Shown: one piece after another, positions 1 to 52,600 of the stretch
Numbering within the stretch: the stretch's first letter is position 1
Layout: each line of letters opens with the position of its first letter
Assembly (NCBI GenBank): GCA_034096865.1
Contig: JAWQFJ010000526.1
Span: 186,220-250,219 of the forward strand
Origin: Theodoxus fluviatilis
Taxonomy: Eukaryota; Mollusca; Gastropoda; Cycloneritida; Neritidae
Reading direction: 5' to 3'
Length of the DNA: 64,000 nt
Program-made: the position numbers and the translations under genes
The notes under the pieces: generated by a model
Databases searched by the model: none
What the model was told of the DNA's origin: nothing
The model's input: only the letters and a program-made list of their open reading frames with translations

Positions 1-190
1 CAAAAAACTACACAAATCATTTTAGTTTTTATAAAAACCGCTGGCGCTGAACCTCCAGGTTTTGGAGAAGAAAAAAAGAAGATCGGGTTCGAACCCGCAG
101 CCTCCGAGAAAAGAGGAGGAAAAAACGCACACACACACAAACACAAAAAACCAGGTGGGTTCGAACCCACAACCCCTCGAAAAAAAGTTT

Positions 191-258
191 CAGTGTAGAA
201 TCGAACCTGGTCATGCATGACCAAGAGCCCAATGCTCTACCAACTGTGCCATTGTAAA
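191..258 (-). repeat. tRNA-like SINE promoter (copy 1)
   Basis: On the minus strand, TGGCACAGTTGGTAGAGC matches a Pol III A box and GGTTCGATTCTAC a B box at tRNA spacing. It does not fold as a proper tRNA cloverleaf, so it is a SINE head rather than a tRNA gene. GGTTCGAACCC boxes nearby (near 85 and 160) suggest linked or nested SINE modules. Confidence 0.6.
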
Positions 259-959
259 CTTGTAGGTATGTGAAGCATTTATAACGACCTTGTCATAAAC
301 CCTCGTGGTTCGTATTTTGCACTGTAAATTGTAGAAAAATGGATGATAGCATGAACTGTTTGGTATTTCATACGGATCTAACCCATCAACGTCAATATTC
401 TTTTCGTAGTATCGCATTTTGGCGCCTGCTGGTAGAGGTTCAACATATATCGAAGCGTTTTGCTGAAGTAGGAAAGATAACTCGGTTTGACTCGATGTCA
501 TTACGCTGAAATGGTCGTTGTCCCCAACATTTCCGGGTCAGGGATTGATTAAATCATCATATTTTTGTGACACTGAGACCAGACCATCAAAACAATTAGC
601 ACTAGGCCTTGAATCAAATCGTCGTACGAGATCTTACGTTGACTGCAAATGTACAACAGTGCCGCGTGATTGTGTCGACATTCAGTTAGTTCGCTGGGCC
701 CCTATTCACAACGGCGATTTATCTTTTTAACACTCGATTTATCCCCTATCCCCGCGTTATCTTGATCGGTTAGATAAGGTACGCTCGTCAGAGGATCCTA
801 GGTTGCGCTTTGCTATCTTTTTTTTTTTTTTTTTTTTTGCTTTCTTTGTCGTCTCTTCGATTCTCTTAGATCGTAGATGACGTCATGAGATTACGTCAAA
901 GCGGAACAGGCAGTTGGAATCGTCTGAGTTTAGAGACAAGGGTAGTGAATTAGGCAGTA

Positions 960-1145
960 CAGTAGTCGCCGCTTATTAAAAACACATTGGGACCGAACAA
1001 AAGTGTTTTTAATAAGCGGCGTTTTTATTAACCGTTTGCTTGTTGAACATGTCCATCAGTAACGAAGTAAATCCGGACCTTACCAACTGTATTTAAAAAA
1101 ACGGCTGTTTTTATTAACCGCGTGTTTTATAAGCGGCGACTACTG
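960..1145. mobile_element. pogo/Tc1-like MITE (copy 1)
   Basis: 186 bp bounded by inverted CAGTAGTCGCCGC ends and flanked by TA on both sides, the target site of Tc1/mariner/pogo transposases. An internal inverted pair (CGCCGCTTATTAAAAACAC and its complement) gives a second hairpin. No transposase. Confidence 0.75.
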
Positions 1146-1199
1146 TATTGCCTTTCTTACTTACATTCAGCCCTTGAGGCAAAATATTCAAATGTGGTA

Positions 1200-1203
<4 letters not shown>

Positions 1204-1260
<57 letters not shown>

Positions 1261-1456
1261 GAGAGACAGAGAGAGAGAGAGACAGAGAGAGAGAGACAGA
1301 GAGAGAGAGAGAGACAGAGAGAGAGACAGAGAGAGACAGAGAGAGACAGAGAGAGAGACAGAGAGAGAGACAGAGAGAGTGAGAGAGAGAGGGGGGGGGG
1401 AGGGGAGCTGGGAAAAGGGGAGGAAGGGAAGAGAGAATGAGAGTAAGAGGGTGGGT

Positions 1457-1522
<66 letters not shown>

Positions 1523-1567
1523 GAGAGAGACAGAGAGAGAGTCAGAGAGAGAGACAGAGAGAGTGAG
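1204..1567. repeat. Long GA microsatellite block (copy 1)
   Basis: GA and GACAGA runs broken by a G-rich 60-bp segment at about 1388-1460. Arg-Glu and Leu-Ser ORFs here are repeat translations. Confidence 0.95.
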
Positions 1568-2149
1568 AGTAGCCATCAGTACTGATCAAAAGATCAGATA
1601 AAGGCCTTGCGGCCTAAGACATCTGAGGACATATCTATCTAAATCATTCTCTGTCCTCGCAAATGACGTCACGAATTCTATTCTATTCTATTCTATTCAC
1701 CCCTCCTTCAAAAATCTCCTCGCAAATGACGTCACGTTATACGACGTCAAATGATCACGTCACAAATTTTGCAAAATGGAGTCTGTTGAATGTTTTCAAT
1801 GAAACACCAAAATGTAAAAAAGTCACTTTCTTTTCAAACCTCGATTCTGAAAATTTGATAATATTGAATGGGACCTAACTTCCAGTCAGTGTGCAAAATC
1901 TCAAGGAAATCCGTCCAGTAGTTTTTGAGATATAGGCCGTGGAGACGGGACAGACAGACAGACAGACAGACACACACACAGACAGACTAATAAAAACCGC
2001 TGGCGCTGAACCTCCAGGTTTTGGAGAAGAAAAAAAGAAGATCGGGTTCGAACCCGCAGCCTCCGAGAAAAGAGGAGGAAAAAACGCACACACACACAAA
2101 CACAAAAAACCAGGTGGGTTCGAACCCACAACCCCTCGAAAAAAAGTTT

Positions 2150-2217
2150 CAGTGTAGAATCGAACCTGGTCATGCATGACCAAGAGCCCAATGCTCTACC
2201 AACTGTGCCATTGTAAA
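2150..2217 (-). repeat. tRNA-like SINE promoter (copy 2)
   Basis: Identical to the element at 191-258, carried by the tandem duplication (offset 1,959 bp). Confidence 0.6.
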
Positions 2218-2914
2218 CTTGTAGGTATGTGAAGCATTTATAACGACCTTGTCATAAACCCTCGTGGTTCGTATTTTGCACTGTAAATTGTAGAAAAATG
2301 GATGATAGCATGAACTGTTTGGTATTTCATACGGATCTAACCCATCAACGTCAATATTCTTTTCGTAGTATCGCATTTTGGCGCCTGCTGGTAGAGGTTC
2401 AACATATATCGAAGCGTTTTGCTGAAGTAGGAAAGATAACTCGGTTTGACTCGATGTCATTACGCTGAAATGGTCGTTGTCCCCAACATTTCCGGGTCAG
2501 GGATTGATTAAATCATCATATTTTTGTGACACTGAGACCAGACCATCAAAACAATTAGCACTAGGCCTTGAATCAAATCGTCGTACGAGATCTTACGTTG
2601 ACTGCAAATGTACAACAGTGCCGCGTGATTGTGTCGACATTCAGTTAGTTCGCTGGGCCCCTATTCACAACGGCGATTTATCTTTTTAACACTCGATTTA
2701 TCCCCTATCCCCGCGTTATCTTGATCGGTTAGATAAGGTACGCTCGTCAGAGGATCCTAGGTTGCGCTTTGCTATCTTTTTTTTTTTTTTTTTGCTTTCT
2801 TTGTCGTCTCTTCGATTCTCTTAGATCGTAGATGACGTCATGAGATTACGTCAAAGCGGAACAGGCAGTTGGAATCGTCTGAGTTTAGAGACAAGGGTAG
2901 TGAATTAGGCAGTA

Positions 2915-3099
2915 CAGTAGTCGCCGCTTATTAAAAACACATTGGGACCGAACAAAAGTGTTTTTAATAAGCGGCGTTTTTATTAACCGTTTGCTTGTTG
3001 AACATGTCCATCAGTAACGAAGTAAATCCGGACCTTACCAACTGTATTTAAAAAACGGCTGTTTTTATTAACCGCGTGTTTTATAAGCGGCGACTACTG
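2915..3099. mobile_element. pogo/Tc1-like MITE (copy 2)
   Basis: Second copy of the MITE, carried by the tandem duplication, one base shorter in an A-run. Confidence 0.75.
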
Positions 3100-3153
3100 T
3101 ATTGCCTTTCTTACTTACATTCAGCCCTTGAGGCAAAATATTCAAATGTGGTA

Positions 3154-3157
<4 letters not shown>

Positions 3158-3222
<65 letters not shown>

Positions 3223-3422
3223 CAGAGAGAGAGAGACAGAGAGAGAGACAGAGAGAGAGACAGAGACAGAGAGAGAGACAGAGAGAGACAGAGAGAGACA
3301 GAGAGAGAGAGACAGAGAGAGAGACAGAGAGAGAGACAGAGAGAGTGAGAGAGAGAGGGGGGGGGGAGGGGAGCTGGGAAAAGGGGAGGAAGGGAAGAGA
3401 GAATGAGAGTAAGAGGGTGGGT

Positions 3423-3474
<52 letters not shown>

Positions 3475-3540
3475 AGAGAGAGAGAGACAGAGAGAGAGAG
3501 ACAGAGAGAGAGTCAGAGAGAGAGACAGAGAGAGTGAGAG
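3158..3540. repeat. Long GA microsatellite block (copy 2)
   Basis: Same block in the second tandem unit, with different run lengths. Confidence 0.95.
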
Positions 3541-3955
3541 TAGCCATCAGTACTGATCAAAAGATCAGATAAAGGCCTTGCGGCCTAAGACATCTGAGGA
3601 CATATCTATCTAAATCATTCTCTGTCCTCGCAAATGACGTCACGAATTCTATTCTATTCTATTCTATTCACCCCTCCTTCAAAAATCTCCTCGCAAATGA
3701 CGTCACGTTATACGACGTCAAATGATCACGTCACAAATTTTGCAAAATGGAGTCTGTTGAATGTTTTCAATGAAACACCAAAATGTAAAAAAGTCACTTT
3801 CTTTTCAAACCTCGATTCTGAAAATTTGATAATATTGAATGGGACCTAACTTCCAGTCAGTGTGCAAAATCTCAAGGAAATCCGTCCAGTAGTTTTTGAG
3901 ATATAGGCCGTGGAGACGGGACAGACAGACAGACACACACACAGACAGATTAATA

Positions 3956-4480
3956 AAGTCTGTAGGACCTCCAGTAAACCTGGAGGGATAAAATCATTAT
4001 GCAATAGTGTGTAAATACCCTATAAACCCTACTGGATGTTGCTTTATCATCTGTGCATACTAATGTATCATTCATAAATTATAATGCAAAATCGATGATC
4101 CAGGTATTTGAGAGGCAAAATGAAGTAATTCTGTTTACCTATACTCTCTTACAAGTTACATCTTATGCAATATTCCTCAAAGCATTGCAAATGTAGAAAC
4201 TGAATAGCATCAATATATGTGAACATGAAAACAGTCTGCAGTAAATTTTGTCTCCTACATTCATGATTTGATCATTTGTCTGTAATAAAACTGAAAAATT
4301 ATACTGATTTTTGTCATTATGTGACACAAGATGGCATTACACACTACACAAACATTTTCAAAAACTTACCTCAAACCAGCAATACTACAAAAGCATCAAG
4401 AAAGTTGCTATATACATGAATACCCTTTCATGTATATAAAAAACACTGGTGAAGGTAGGAGGCACATTCACACATACCAG
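3956..4480. other. AT-rich SETD2 intron or flank, nothing recognised
   Basis: No coding frame, RNA gene or clear repeat seen. Confidence 0.6.
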
Positions 4481-4482
4481 TG

Positions 4483-4655
4483 TGCCTGATTGCGGCAAGC
4501 AGTCTCATCCAAACCAGTAATCCAGTTGCAGGAAACTTGGAAGTACACCCAGTAATATAATTGCATGAAACTTGTGAGTACATGCAGTAATCCAGTTGCA
4601 AGGAAATTTAAAGTACAACACAGTAATCCAGTTGCATGAAACTTGAAAGCACACA
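4483..4655. repeat. ~40-bp degenerate tandem repeat
   Basis: Four units built around CAGTAATCCAGTTGCATGAAA with variable spacers, abutting the piggyBac remnant. Confidence 0.7.
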
Positions 4656-4671
4656 TGTCCACATAGTTCTG

Positions 4672-5035
4672 CTATCTATAAGAGTTATCTACATGGAGTA
4701 TTTTGAACAACGGATCAGTCTTGTCGTCGAGCGCGTTGTCTGCCAAGTGCAGGTTGCTCAGTATTCCTTGGAAACGTGTGAGCGACATTGTCTGACCAAA
4801 AAACGTGGTGGCATCGACTTCATCTGTGCTCCAATAGTCTGGGATGGACGATTTCACAACAATGCCCATGTCCATGAGGATCACGAGAGCAAGGAATGTT
4901 TTCATTTCGTCACAGCTGACAGGCGACCAGCGTAACAATCGCTCAGCGCATACAGGTTTGTTTGCTCCACAAGCAAATCAAAAACTGTATCGTCCAGGAA
5001 TATATTGAAAAAGTAATTGGCTCAGCGTCAGAGTA
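4672..5035 (-). pseudogene. piggyBac-type transposase remnant
   Basis: An 88-residue open piece reads LRWSPVSCDEMKTFLALVIL, then SIPDYWSTDE, FFGQTMSLTRFQGIL and LHLADN: the N-terminal part of DDE_Tnp_1_7 (PGBD4-like) transposases. Continuing upstream in another frame is FNIFLDDTVFDLLVEQTNLY, also typical of the family, so a frameshift separates the two parts near 4935. The catalytic aspartates and C-terminus are missing; this is a dead fragment. Confidence 0.8.
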
Positions 5036-5595
5036 TCTCCATGAACTGCGCAATTAGCGGCTCGTCAGCTGTTCGCACATTCAGTGTCGCTGAGCTCTGT
5101 GTTCAGAATGCTGTTCGCATCCACCTCTCACTATCATTTTCTCCTACCTCAGATCACTCGCAGCTTGAGATATCGGCATTCTTGAGCTAATTACAGCTTG
5201 CCTGATTAATTCATCCAAAGTTTCCCCACCATCTTCATCTTCGGCAGCTGAAAGATTAAAATCTTCGAACAGATTTCACGATCTCCACGGACATGTTGAC
5301 TCGAGCTTCGCCGGACACGTTGACTCGAGCTTCCACTTCGATACGTACCGGAAGTAGTCCATAATTTCTACTCTAAATATAGATTACGGGACCTCACTTT
5401 TAAGAAAAAAACCCATTTATTTAGGGCCTTCTATCAGCAAATCATATTTTGATATCTGTTGTTTTTTGGAGTGTATGCTTTAACTAGAGCCTAGAGAACA
5501 GCTTGGCATTAATTTTATATTTTTCTGATAAGTGGAAGGGCAAGAACCCACTTTTCGTATGTTTTCTAAAGAACCCACTTGCGCCAAAATACACG
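5036..5595. other. SETD2 intron segment without recognised features
   Basis: Contains two short direct repeats around GTTGACTCGAGCTTC near 5300 and no supported gene. Confidence 0.5.
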
Positions 5596-5596
5596 C

Positions 5597-5703
5597 ATGT
5601 GTGTGTGTGTGTGTGTTTTGTGTGTCTGTTTTGTGTGTTTTGTGTGTGTGTTTTGTGAGTGTTTTGTGTGTATGTGTGCTTTCTCCGAGTTAATTCTGTG
5701 TGC

Positions 5704-5768
<65 letters not shown>

Positions 5769-5770
5769 TA

Positions 5771-5804
<34 letters not shown>

Positions 5805-5860
5805 GGCGTGTATTCTCTGAGTTTATTCTTTTTGTGTGTTTGTGTGCATGTGTGTGTGTG
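5597..5860. repeat. TG/CA microsatellite block
   Basis: Long TG runs ending 16 bp from the SETD2 exon 13 donor. In the SETD2 transcript this is a CA-rich sequence, which can bind hnRNP L-type splicing factors. Confidence 0.95.
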
Positions 5861-5875
5861 GAATGAGACACTCAC

Positions 5876-46023
<40,148 letters not shown>

Positions 46024-46651
46024 GGCAGTCACCCTTTTGTGGATCCAGACGCAGAGAAAGCCAGGACAGCTCTAGGCATAGATGACGGTGTCGAACGGGC
46101 GCAGCGATGAGGCGTGAGGGTACGGTAGATCAGCGTTCTCCCGTCGACGTCGTTGCTCAACTGCCACTCTCTTCTCAACACCGCAGAGAATGCGCTCACT
46201 GGATACGGCGATACAGTCTAGATATCCGTCTCCATCAGGACACATAATTTGTACCTACAAATAGTTAAGCATAAGCAAGATTAAGAGAATATTTTTTGTG
46301 ATGTAAATATACGATCACCTCGCTTCCAGTCGCCGGCCATTCGAGCAATCGCTACTCTCGACACCAAGCATTACGACAGCATTGGATGAGAGCGAGCTTT
46401 TTCCTTTGTAGAATAACAATAATAATAGTTTTAAAGTCTTTTTATTCTCGATTTTTCCTCGTGTATTGTATTATTTTGAAAAAAGATGGACTTTGTAGCT
46501 ATACACATCTCGCGTAAATTCGCGTGACGTCAGCCTTTCTTTTTAGATCGCCATTTTCATACCAGCAGGCAAGTCGTGAACAACTGCTGTTCTGCCTAGT
46601 CGCGCAGATCAATTTTTTCCCAGGTCTCCATTTGTACGTCTATTTGCTCGC
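46024..46651. promoter_or_regulatory. Shared divergent promoter region SETD2 / eIF1
   Basis: 628 bp separate the two outward-facing start codons, so both promoters and 5' UTRs must lie here unless upstream noncoding exons exist. A full CRE palindrome TGACGTCA sits at 46525-46532, just before a pyrimidine run (46534-46544) that could be an eIF1 5'TOP-like start. No TATA box is obvious. CpG dinucleotides are denser here than in flanking introns. A YY1-like AAGATGGCGG lies at about 46761 in eIF1 intron 1. Confidence 0.7.
46072..46245 (-). other. Upstream ORF in the SETD2 5' leader region
   Basis: A 57-codon open frame starts MCPDGDGYLDC and stops 48 nt before the SETD2 start codon. If the SETD2 mRNA begins upstream of 46245, this would be an upstream ORF that could reduce translation of SETD2. 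It resembles no family I know and may be chance, as the region is CpG-rich and poor in stops. Confidence 0.3.
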
Positions 46652-46688
46652 ATGACTGATATTACGAACTTGGGAAGGGGAAACTTTG
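46652..46688 (+). CDS. EIF1: eIF1 exon 1 (start codon)
   Basis: Encodes MTDITNLGRGNF plus one base (G) before a GTAAGT donor. The G joins AC of exon 2 to give Asp, reproducing the FDPxAD motif of animal eIF1. The first intron is 3.9 kb. Confidence 0.92.
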
Positions 46689-49600
46689 GTAAGTATATGT
46701 TCGACTGATTGCCGAGATTTAGCGAAACAAATCTTTGTGACAGTTCAGTCAGTAATGTTTCAAGATGGCGGTAGAGAAATATTAAGTAATAAGTGTTGTG
46801 AAGTGTAGATCCCCATCGAGTCGATTTACATTCATCGTTTGATTCCCAGTTTCTATGGTTTATTTAGAAGTCTTTGTCATATTTTCGGGATATTGAACCC
46901 ACATATGATTCACCTGCTGCGATAGTGCTATTACGCAATTGCTGAATTGGACAATTAGGTAGCCTCTGACTCTCTGATGCTCGATCGGTCCTTAATATTA
47001 TCAGTATATCCCCTGATGACTGAACTCGATTGAGTTTTGTTATTATAACTGTTTGTTACGAACATCAAGTACATCTTTGTGTAAATTTAACAAATGATGT
47101 TTTGATTGAGGTCCTCGTCGCAGGCATTGCACCTATAATTTGAAATAAGTAATGTTACTAATCTACTAGATTATCTAGAACAAACCGGCGCTTGATGCTA
47201 TTTTCTGCTATTGTTAACTGTACCATTGTGTACACCAACCCGTGTAGTTCATATGAATCGTGGTAGACAAGATTAATATCAGTTAAAGTCGCAGTAAAAC
47301 CCCTATTTTGCGACCTTTGAAAAACCTATAGAATCGGGTCTTTATTTGGAGGGAGTCTTAAAATGGGGGAAGGTAAGGAGATTTGAATAACATTAACATA
47401 ATGTATTACAATGGGAATAATGCCACCATAAAACACAATGCAATACATGCACAATACATCTTTATTACTGTTAACTTGGAGTGTGCTAGACCTCCCTTTC
47501 TACTTAATTAAAACAACCGTACGTGTATGAGCAGAATACAGGAGAAAAATGAACTTTGAAGAGGCCGGTATCTACCGATATACACAAAACAATGGAGCTA
47601 GTCTGTGTGTGAAAGGATCTATAGATAATCATGTATTCACAAACTTGGGTTAACATTTAACTTTGCATGATAATTGATACTGTATAATGTACATGTATAC
47701 AGCTGCTACTTGCAAATTATGTAACCTATTAGGTGATGTAAATAGGTTCAATTTTGGCTTCGGATTTTCCGGCTGTTGCAAGGGCACCTTACTTGACAAA
47801 TGTTTTTCAGGGATTTTTGGTTGAAAATTTACTAATACAGTAGTAAATGGTACCACTGTAACCATTATTGAATTGTTTACTTGTTCATTTTTAACCTAAC
47901 TCCATGCTAATTGAATGGCCAACAGAGGAAAATTAACCCAACTTTTTCAACCTGATTTTAACTTTAACTTAACTGATGAATGCCAGACCACTACGGTCAC
48001 CGTCAGTGTTGCCAATGGAAAAGCCTCTGCCTCCCCTCCTGGCCACCTGTAAACCGATGCAGACACGTTTGGAGCAAAATTGGAGGGGAAAAAACGCCAG
48101 GAGCAGCCTCGCCTCTTCACTCCCTAGCATGGCAGCTCGCTGCGAGTTGATGCTATTTTTACCAATGGGCATGAGGCTCAAACTGTTGAACCCGCGATGG
48201 CTGGAAATTTCAGAGAGTTAGCTCATGCAGAGCGAAACTTTTGCAATAAGTTGATAACGAAGCTTAACATTTCTCTTTCAAGGCAGTCTGGACGAAAGCA
48301 TTATTTCATAATGCATGAAAGTTGTCTGCCCCTTGACTACAAGTAGCTTGGTCTCGGGAGACGTCACTGGACCACAGACAGTCCTTACAGAACGTGAAAT
48401 AAGTCCTGCTGCTTTAAGTGAGCATAACACCACTCGCAAAAGCTGTAATTTTGGAATGGACAGTTACTGCAGTTGCATGTGCTGCTGAAGGGACTGCAGT
48501 TTGGGGGAATATTGAGGTCAAAAAGTCGTGAAAATGCTGAGGATTGACGGTCGCAAGTCGCATTTTGGAGGAAGTTGTTTAAGAGAGGTCACTTTGATAG
48601 GAAAATACATCCGTTAACATTTGTTATGTCACAACTGAGAGGAAGTCATTGAAGAGCGGATCATAAAATAGAGGTTTTACTGTACCACTCACTTCCTTTT
48701 TGACTTGGTGTGTGTGGTTATCATTTGTCAAACTTGACATCAGTGGAGTACAACAACACTGTTGTAACTGTTCATCAGCTGTGATCCCTAGCAGCTTGGC
48801 TTTCAAGGCTTGATCATTTAAATCGGCCAGGCTAGGGGGGGTGGGGTGTATGAGTGAAAAATGTCAAAAGTCAGTTATTATAAATTACCCTTCTTGAGAT
48901 GTATTGAAATTTATTTAGTAATGGTGTTTTGCAGTGTAGTAGTCACATGAACATTAGTGTGCAAGAGTAAGTTTTCATCCAAGTCCCTATGTTGCTTAGA
49001 TTTGCCCATAAGTGATGATGAAGAATTTTTGAAAGGGTACACATGATCATTGTGTGGAATATACACAGTGGAATAAGATGGAAAAAAGACCTCAGGACCT
49101 ACTCTTTCAGCATAATTTATGTTGAGATTAAAGTATGGGCTTTTTGCAGTAAGCATATGGAGATGTTGCCCTTATTAGCCTGTGTTCAGGAGATACACCT
49201 TGGACCCAAACCTTGGGTCACTGGGCTGACATAATCATGGCATTCTTAGGGGGGGACATAGCTCATGAAGTCCTTTGCAGCATCATAAATTTAGTGATCA
49301 TCAAAGACCCGATTACTCTGTCTTGTGTCATCTACCTCATTGCTCTAAAAAAGTTATCAATTGATGATCTTGAGGCATAGCCTGTCGTTTCTCTCATGGT
49401 TGCTAAATGTAGATCAATGATTTCAAGTTTGGAAGCTTTAGAGTTGGCCCACTTCCTCACTGGGGGAAAGGGGTGGTGTGGGAATCGGATGACACTTCTC
49501 AAAACCACTCACCTTTTGGGCCGATAGATTGAAAACACCCTTGCCTGAAAGGAAAAGTGATGAATAACTAGGGACATCATGACTTGATTTGTGTTTACTC

Positions 49601-52600
49601 CTAAACTACTCTAGTGATTTTCATGCTTAATGACCTTGCATAGTCCATGAAAGTTCCATCTATCCATCCATTGATCCCCTCTGTATGTAGGCAACATTCA
49701 TAGTGGCTAGAGAAATTTTGAGGTCATAAATGCCTTGCTGGGTCATCGTGACCTGACAGGCCTTTTGGCTATAAGTTGGGTCACTTGGACAAAATCTTAG
49801 CTGCATCCTTTCTCCTTGTTGTGCAGACAGAGAAAACGGAAAAATTCTGTGCAGCAAATTTTGTTATATGTCAATATGTCATCACATTTTATTTGCTGAC
49901 TAATGATGGGTGAGAGTTGGTGAAAGTTTTTTTTTTTTTTTTTTTTTTTTTTTGGGGGGGGGGGTGGTGTTACCCCCCAAGTTGACTAATCTGGTGTATT
50001 GGGACAGTAGGCCTTAACCGTTCTTATGGAATTTTGAGTTAAAGCTGGAATTGTAAAATTCTAGTGGCCAAAACATGATGATTCAGTCAACACTGATTGG
50101 GGGATATTTAATGTTGGATGCTCTTTCAAAACAAGTGACCGGAATGCCACACTCTGAGCCATTTGCTTCCATGTCACTGCCACCAATGTATGCACATTGT
50201 AGGCCCTATGAGTTGAGCAGAATTCCTTTTGCGGTTCCAAGCTTACCTGATGCTATCTCTAAATACAAAATAGGTAGTCAACTCGCTATCGAGGACAGTT
50301 TTTGTATGAGCAGAATGTGTCTTGGAGCCTCATTATAAAATCCTTGCTTCCTCTCTGAACTGGTGTCTGTTTTCCTTATTCTTTTCTCTATTCGAGGGAC
50401 TTCCCCCAATATGTGTGCTAGTCCGAACATGTCATAGGTGGTTTTTGTTGGGGTTTTTTTTTTTTTTGCGGGGTGGGTGGGTTGGTCACCTGTTTTGAGA
50501 TGGCCTTTATTTTCTGAGTCTCATTTACTCCACATGCATCACTCATGACCTTACAATAGAACTTATTTGGGACATAAACATTTTTCCTTTCCAGACCCTT
50601 TAGCAGATCCTGGTTCTGATGATGTGGGTGGGGGTGGAAGTGAAGGCGCCATTCACATCCGAATCCAGCAGCGGAACGGACGCAAAAGTCTGACCACTGT
50701 GCAGGGCATCAGCAATATCTACGACCTGAAGAAAATTGTCAAGATCTGCAAAAAGGTAAAGTGATGTCTGAATTGTCAACTCATACTTTTCTGTGTATTT
50801 AGAGAAGGAGTGCGTGTGTGAAATTGCCAATAAGACTTCAAAATGGAGTCATTCCTGAAAAAATGAAAATTTGTTGTTTATTTACCTTCCTGCTTAAACT
50901 TCATATGTTTTCTAATCTTTTGTGTTATGCCTGAGGAAGACTTTTAAGTCGAAAATTTGCATTTGTACTCACCCTGTGGTTTAAAGCAACTTTTCATTTA
51001 CCGCCGTTGTTTGGGTTCATATTTCATTCCTCTTGGTATATCCAGACCTGCCAAATGCTACGCTTTAGGCGTAGCATGCTACGCTTTCGACATGCTTGCT
51101 ACGCTTGTCCATAAAAACTACGCTTTTCCCGCGTGCTTGAACTTTTGACCGCGATGGAGAATCTCCCCCCCCCCCCCCCCCCCCCGCTTTCACGCCGCCA
51201 GCGCAGCTTATCGCGCAGCCTTCACAGCCTTATCTCCCCCCCCCCCCCCCCCCCCCCCGCTTTCACACCACCGGGTCAGCTTATCCCGCCAACCTCACAG
51301 CCTTATCTCTCCCCACCCCCCACCCCCGCTACGCCTATTCCTTCAATGCTACTCCAAATAGCTCTGGATGCTACTCTTTGGCATGATGGTGGGTTGGCAG
51401 GTCTGTATATCTAAGTAAACTAAAAGTATAATTGGTTGTGGTTTTGTTTTTTTGTGTGTGTGTTTTCCTTTGTGCCATTTTGGTTTGGGTAGATTTTCAG
51501 TGTAATGCAGCTCAGGTGTTTACTAGGGGTGTGTCTGTCAGACATTTCTTTCCCTTTGCCTTTTTGTCATGTTTTACAATTGATCTGAGTTGCGGGACTG
51601 TCCATATATGAGCAATTCTAAAAAGGTGGCAATGGCGCATGGTTGTCCAGTAGAGTGTAAATAACACAAAAACTACAAACATTTTATGATGTTACGTTTA
51701 TATCATATTGTAGAGAAAAGATTAAAGATATACATATAATAAATCTGTTCCGATTGTTGCTTTTGTGTGTGAATGGTCCGCATGTATTTAAAGAGAAACG
51801 TGAAAAACCGCCATTACCAAACGTGACATTTTTCACCAAGAGGAAAAGGATTCCGTTTTCTCTTGAACCCCACATTTGTTTTCTAACATCTGGTGGTTTT
51901 TAGACAAGAAAATAGTTAATGCTCAACTGCCAGCAACTAGAACTGAATGTTACCAACCTATTCTGATTTTATTTGGCTTCAAAATCCGCGTTTGCCTCGT
52001 CACGGCGTCGTGTCATTGCAGACGAATTTTTCAGTGTACGATAAGATCAACTATTTTCGGCGTGGTTTATTGGATTGGATCCAGGATTGGTGTAAAGTTA
52101 TCGATAATATCGTCATAATTCTCAGAAAATTAATCAATGCGTTTTTTAAGGAGTTGTAGGATGTGAAAGTTTAGCATCAAATTTCCGTCATAATGTGCCG
52201 AATCAACAAAAGCGAAAAAAGATGAATTTTCTTCGAAACTTTTCTGTTCCCGATCCATAATTTCGTTCTAACACATATATGCCAGAAGTGCTGACCGAGC
52301 AACACGAGGTAAAATGGAGCGCAAACGAAGAGGTAAGAGTTTTTGTATTTGTGTCATCATAAATTGTGGACGAGTGCCGAGGCAACAAAGTACTAACCAG
52401 GCAGCCAAAATGCACAGATTTGAAAGCTTAGTTTCAGCATCTTCCTTCCAAAGAACGCCACATGTTTGGTATCGCATCGAAGCTTCATTTCCCGGCTTTA
52501 CGTTGCAACTGTTTCCGGTACCGAAGAATAATTACCGAAGGCACACGAGATAGAAATTAGAGGCCAGTGCAAACCAATGGAAAGCTTCGAAATAACGGCC

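Larger units (their letters stand above)
31..3955. repeat. Two tandem copies of a ~1.96-kb repeat-rich unit
   Basis: Bases 31-1989 recur at 1990-3955 nearly perfectly; visible differences are mostly in homopolymer, GA and GACA run lengths. The unit is a mosaic: SINE-like parts with GGTTCGAACCC boxes, a foldback-element end, a pogo-like MITE, long GA repeats, CRE palindromes and a (GACA)n-tailed retroposon end. No protein-coding gene is convincing. Either a very recent tandem duplication or an assembly duplication. Confidence 0.9.

Noticed and set aside
191..258. Possible true tRNA gene
   Set aside because: A and B boxes are present, but acceptor and anticodon stems do not pair; it is a SINE head.
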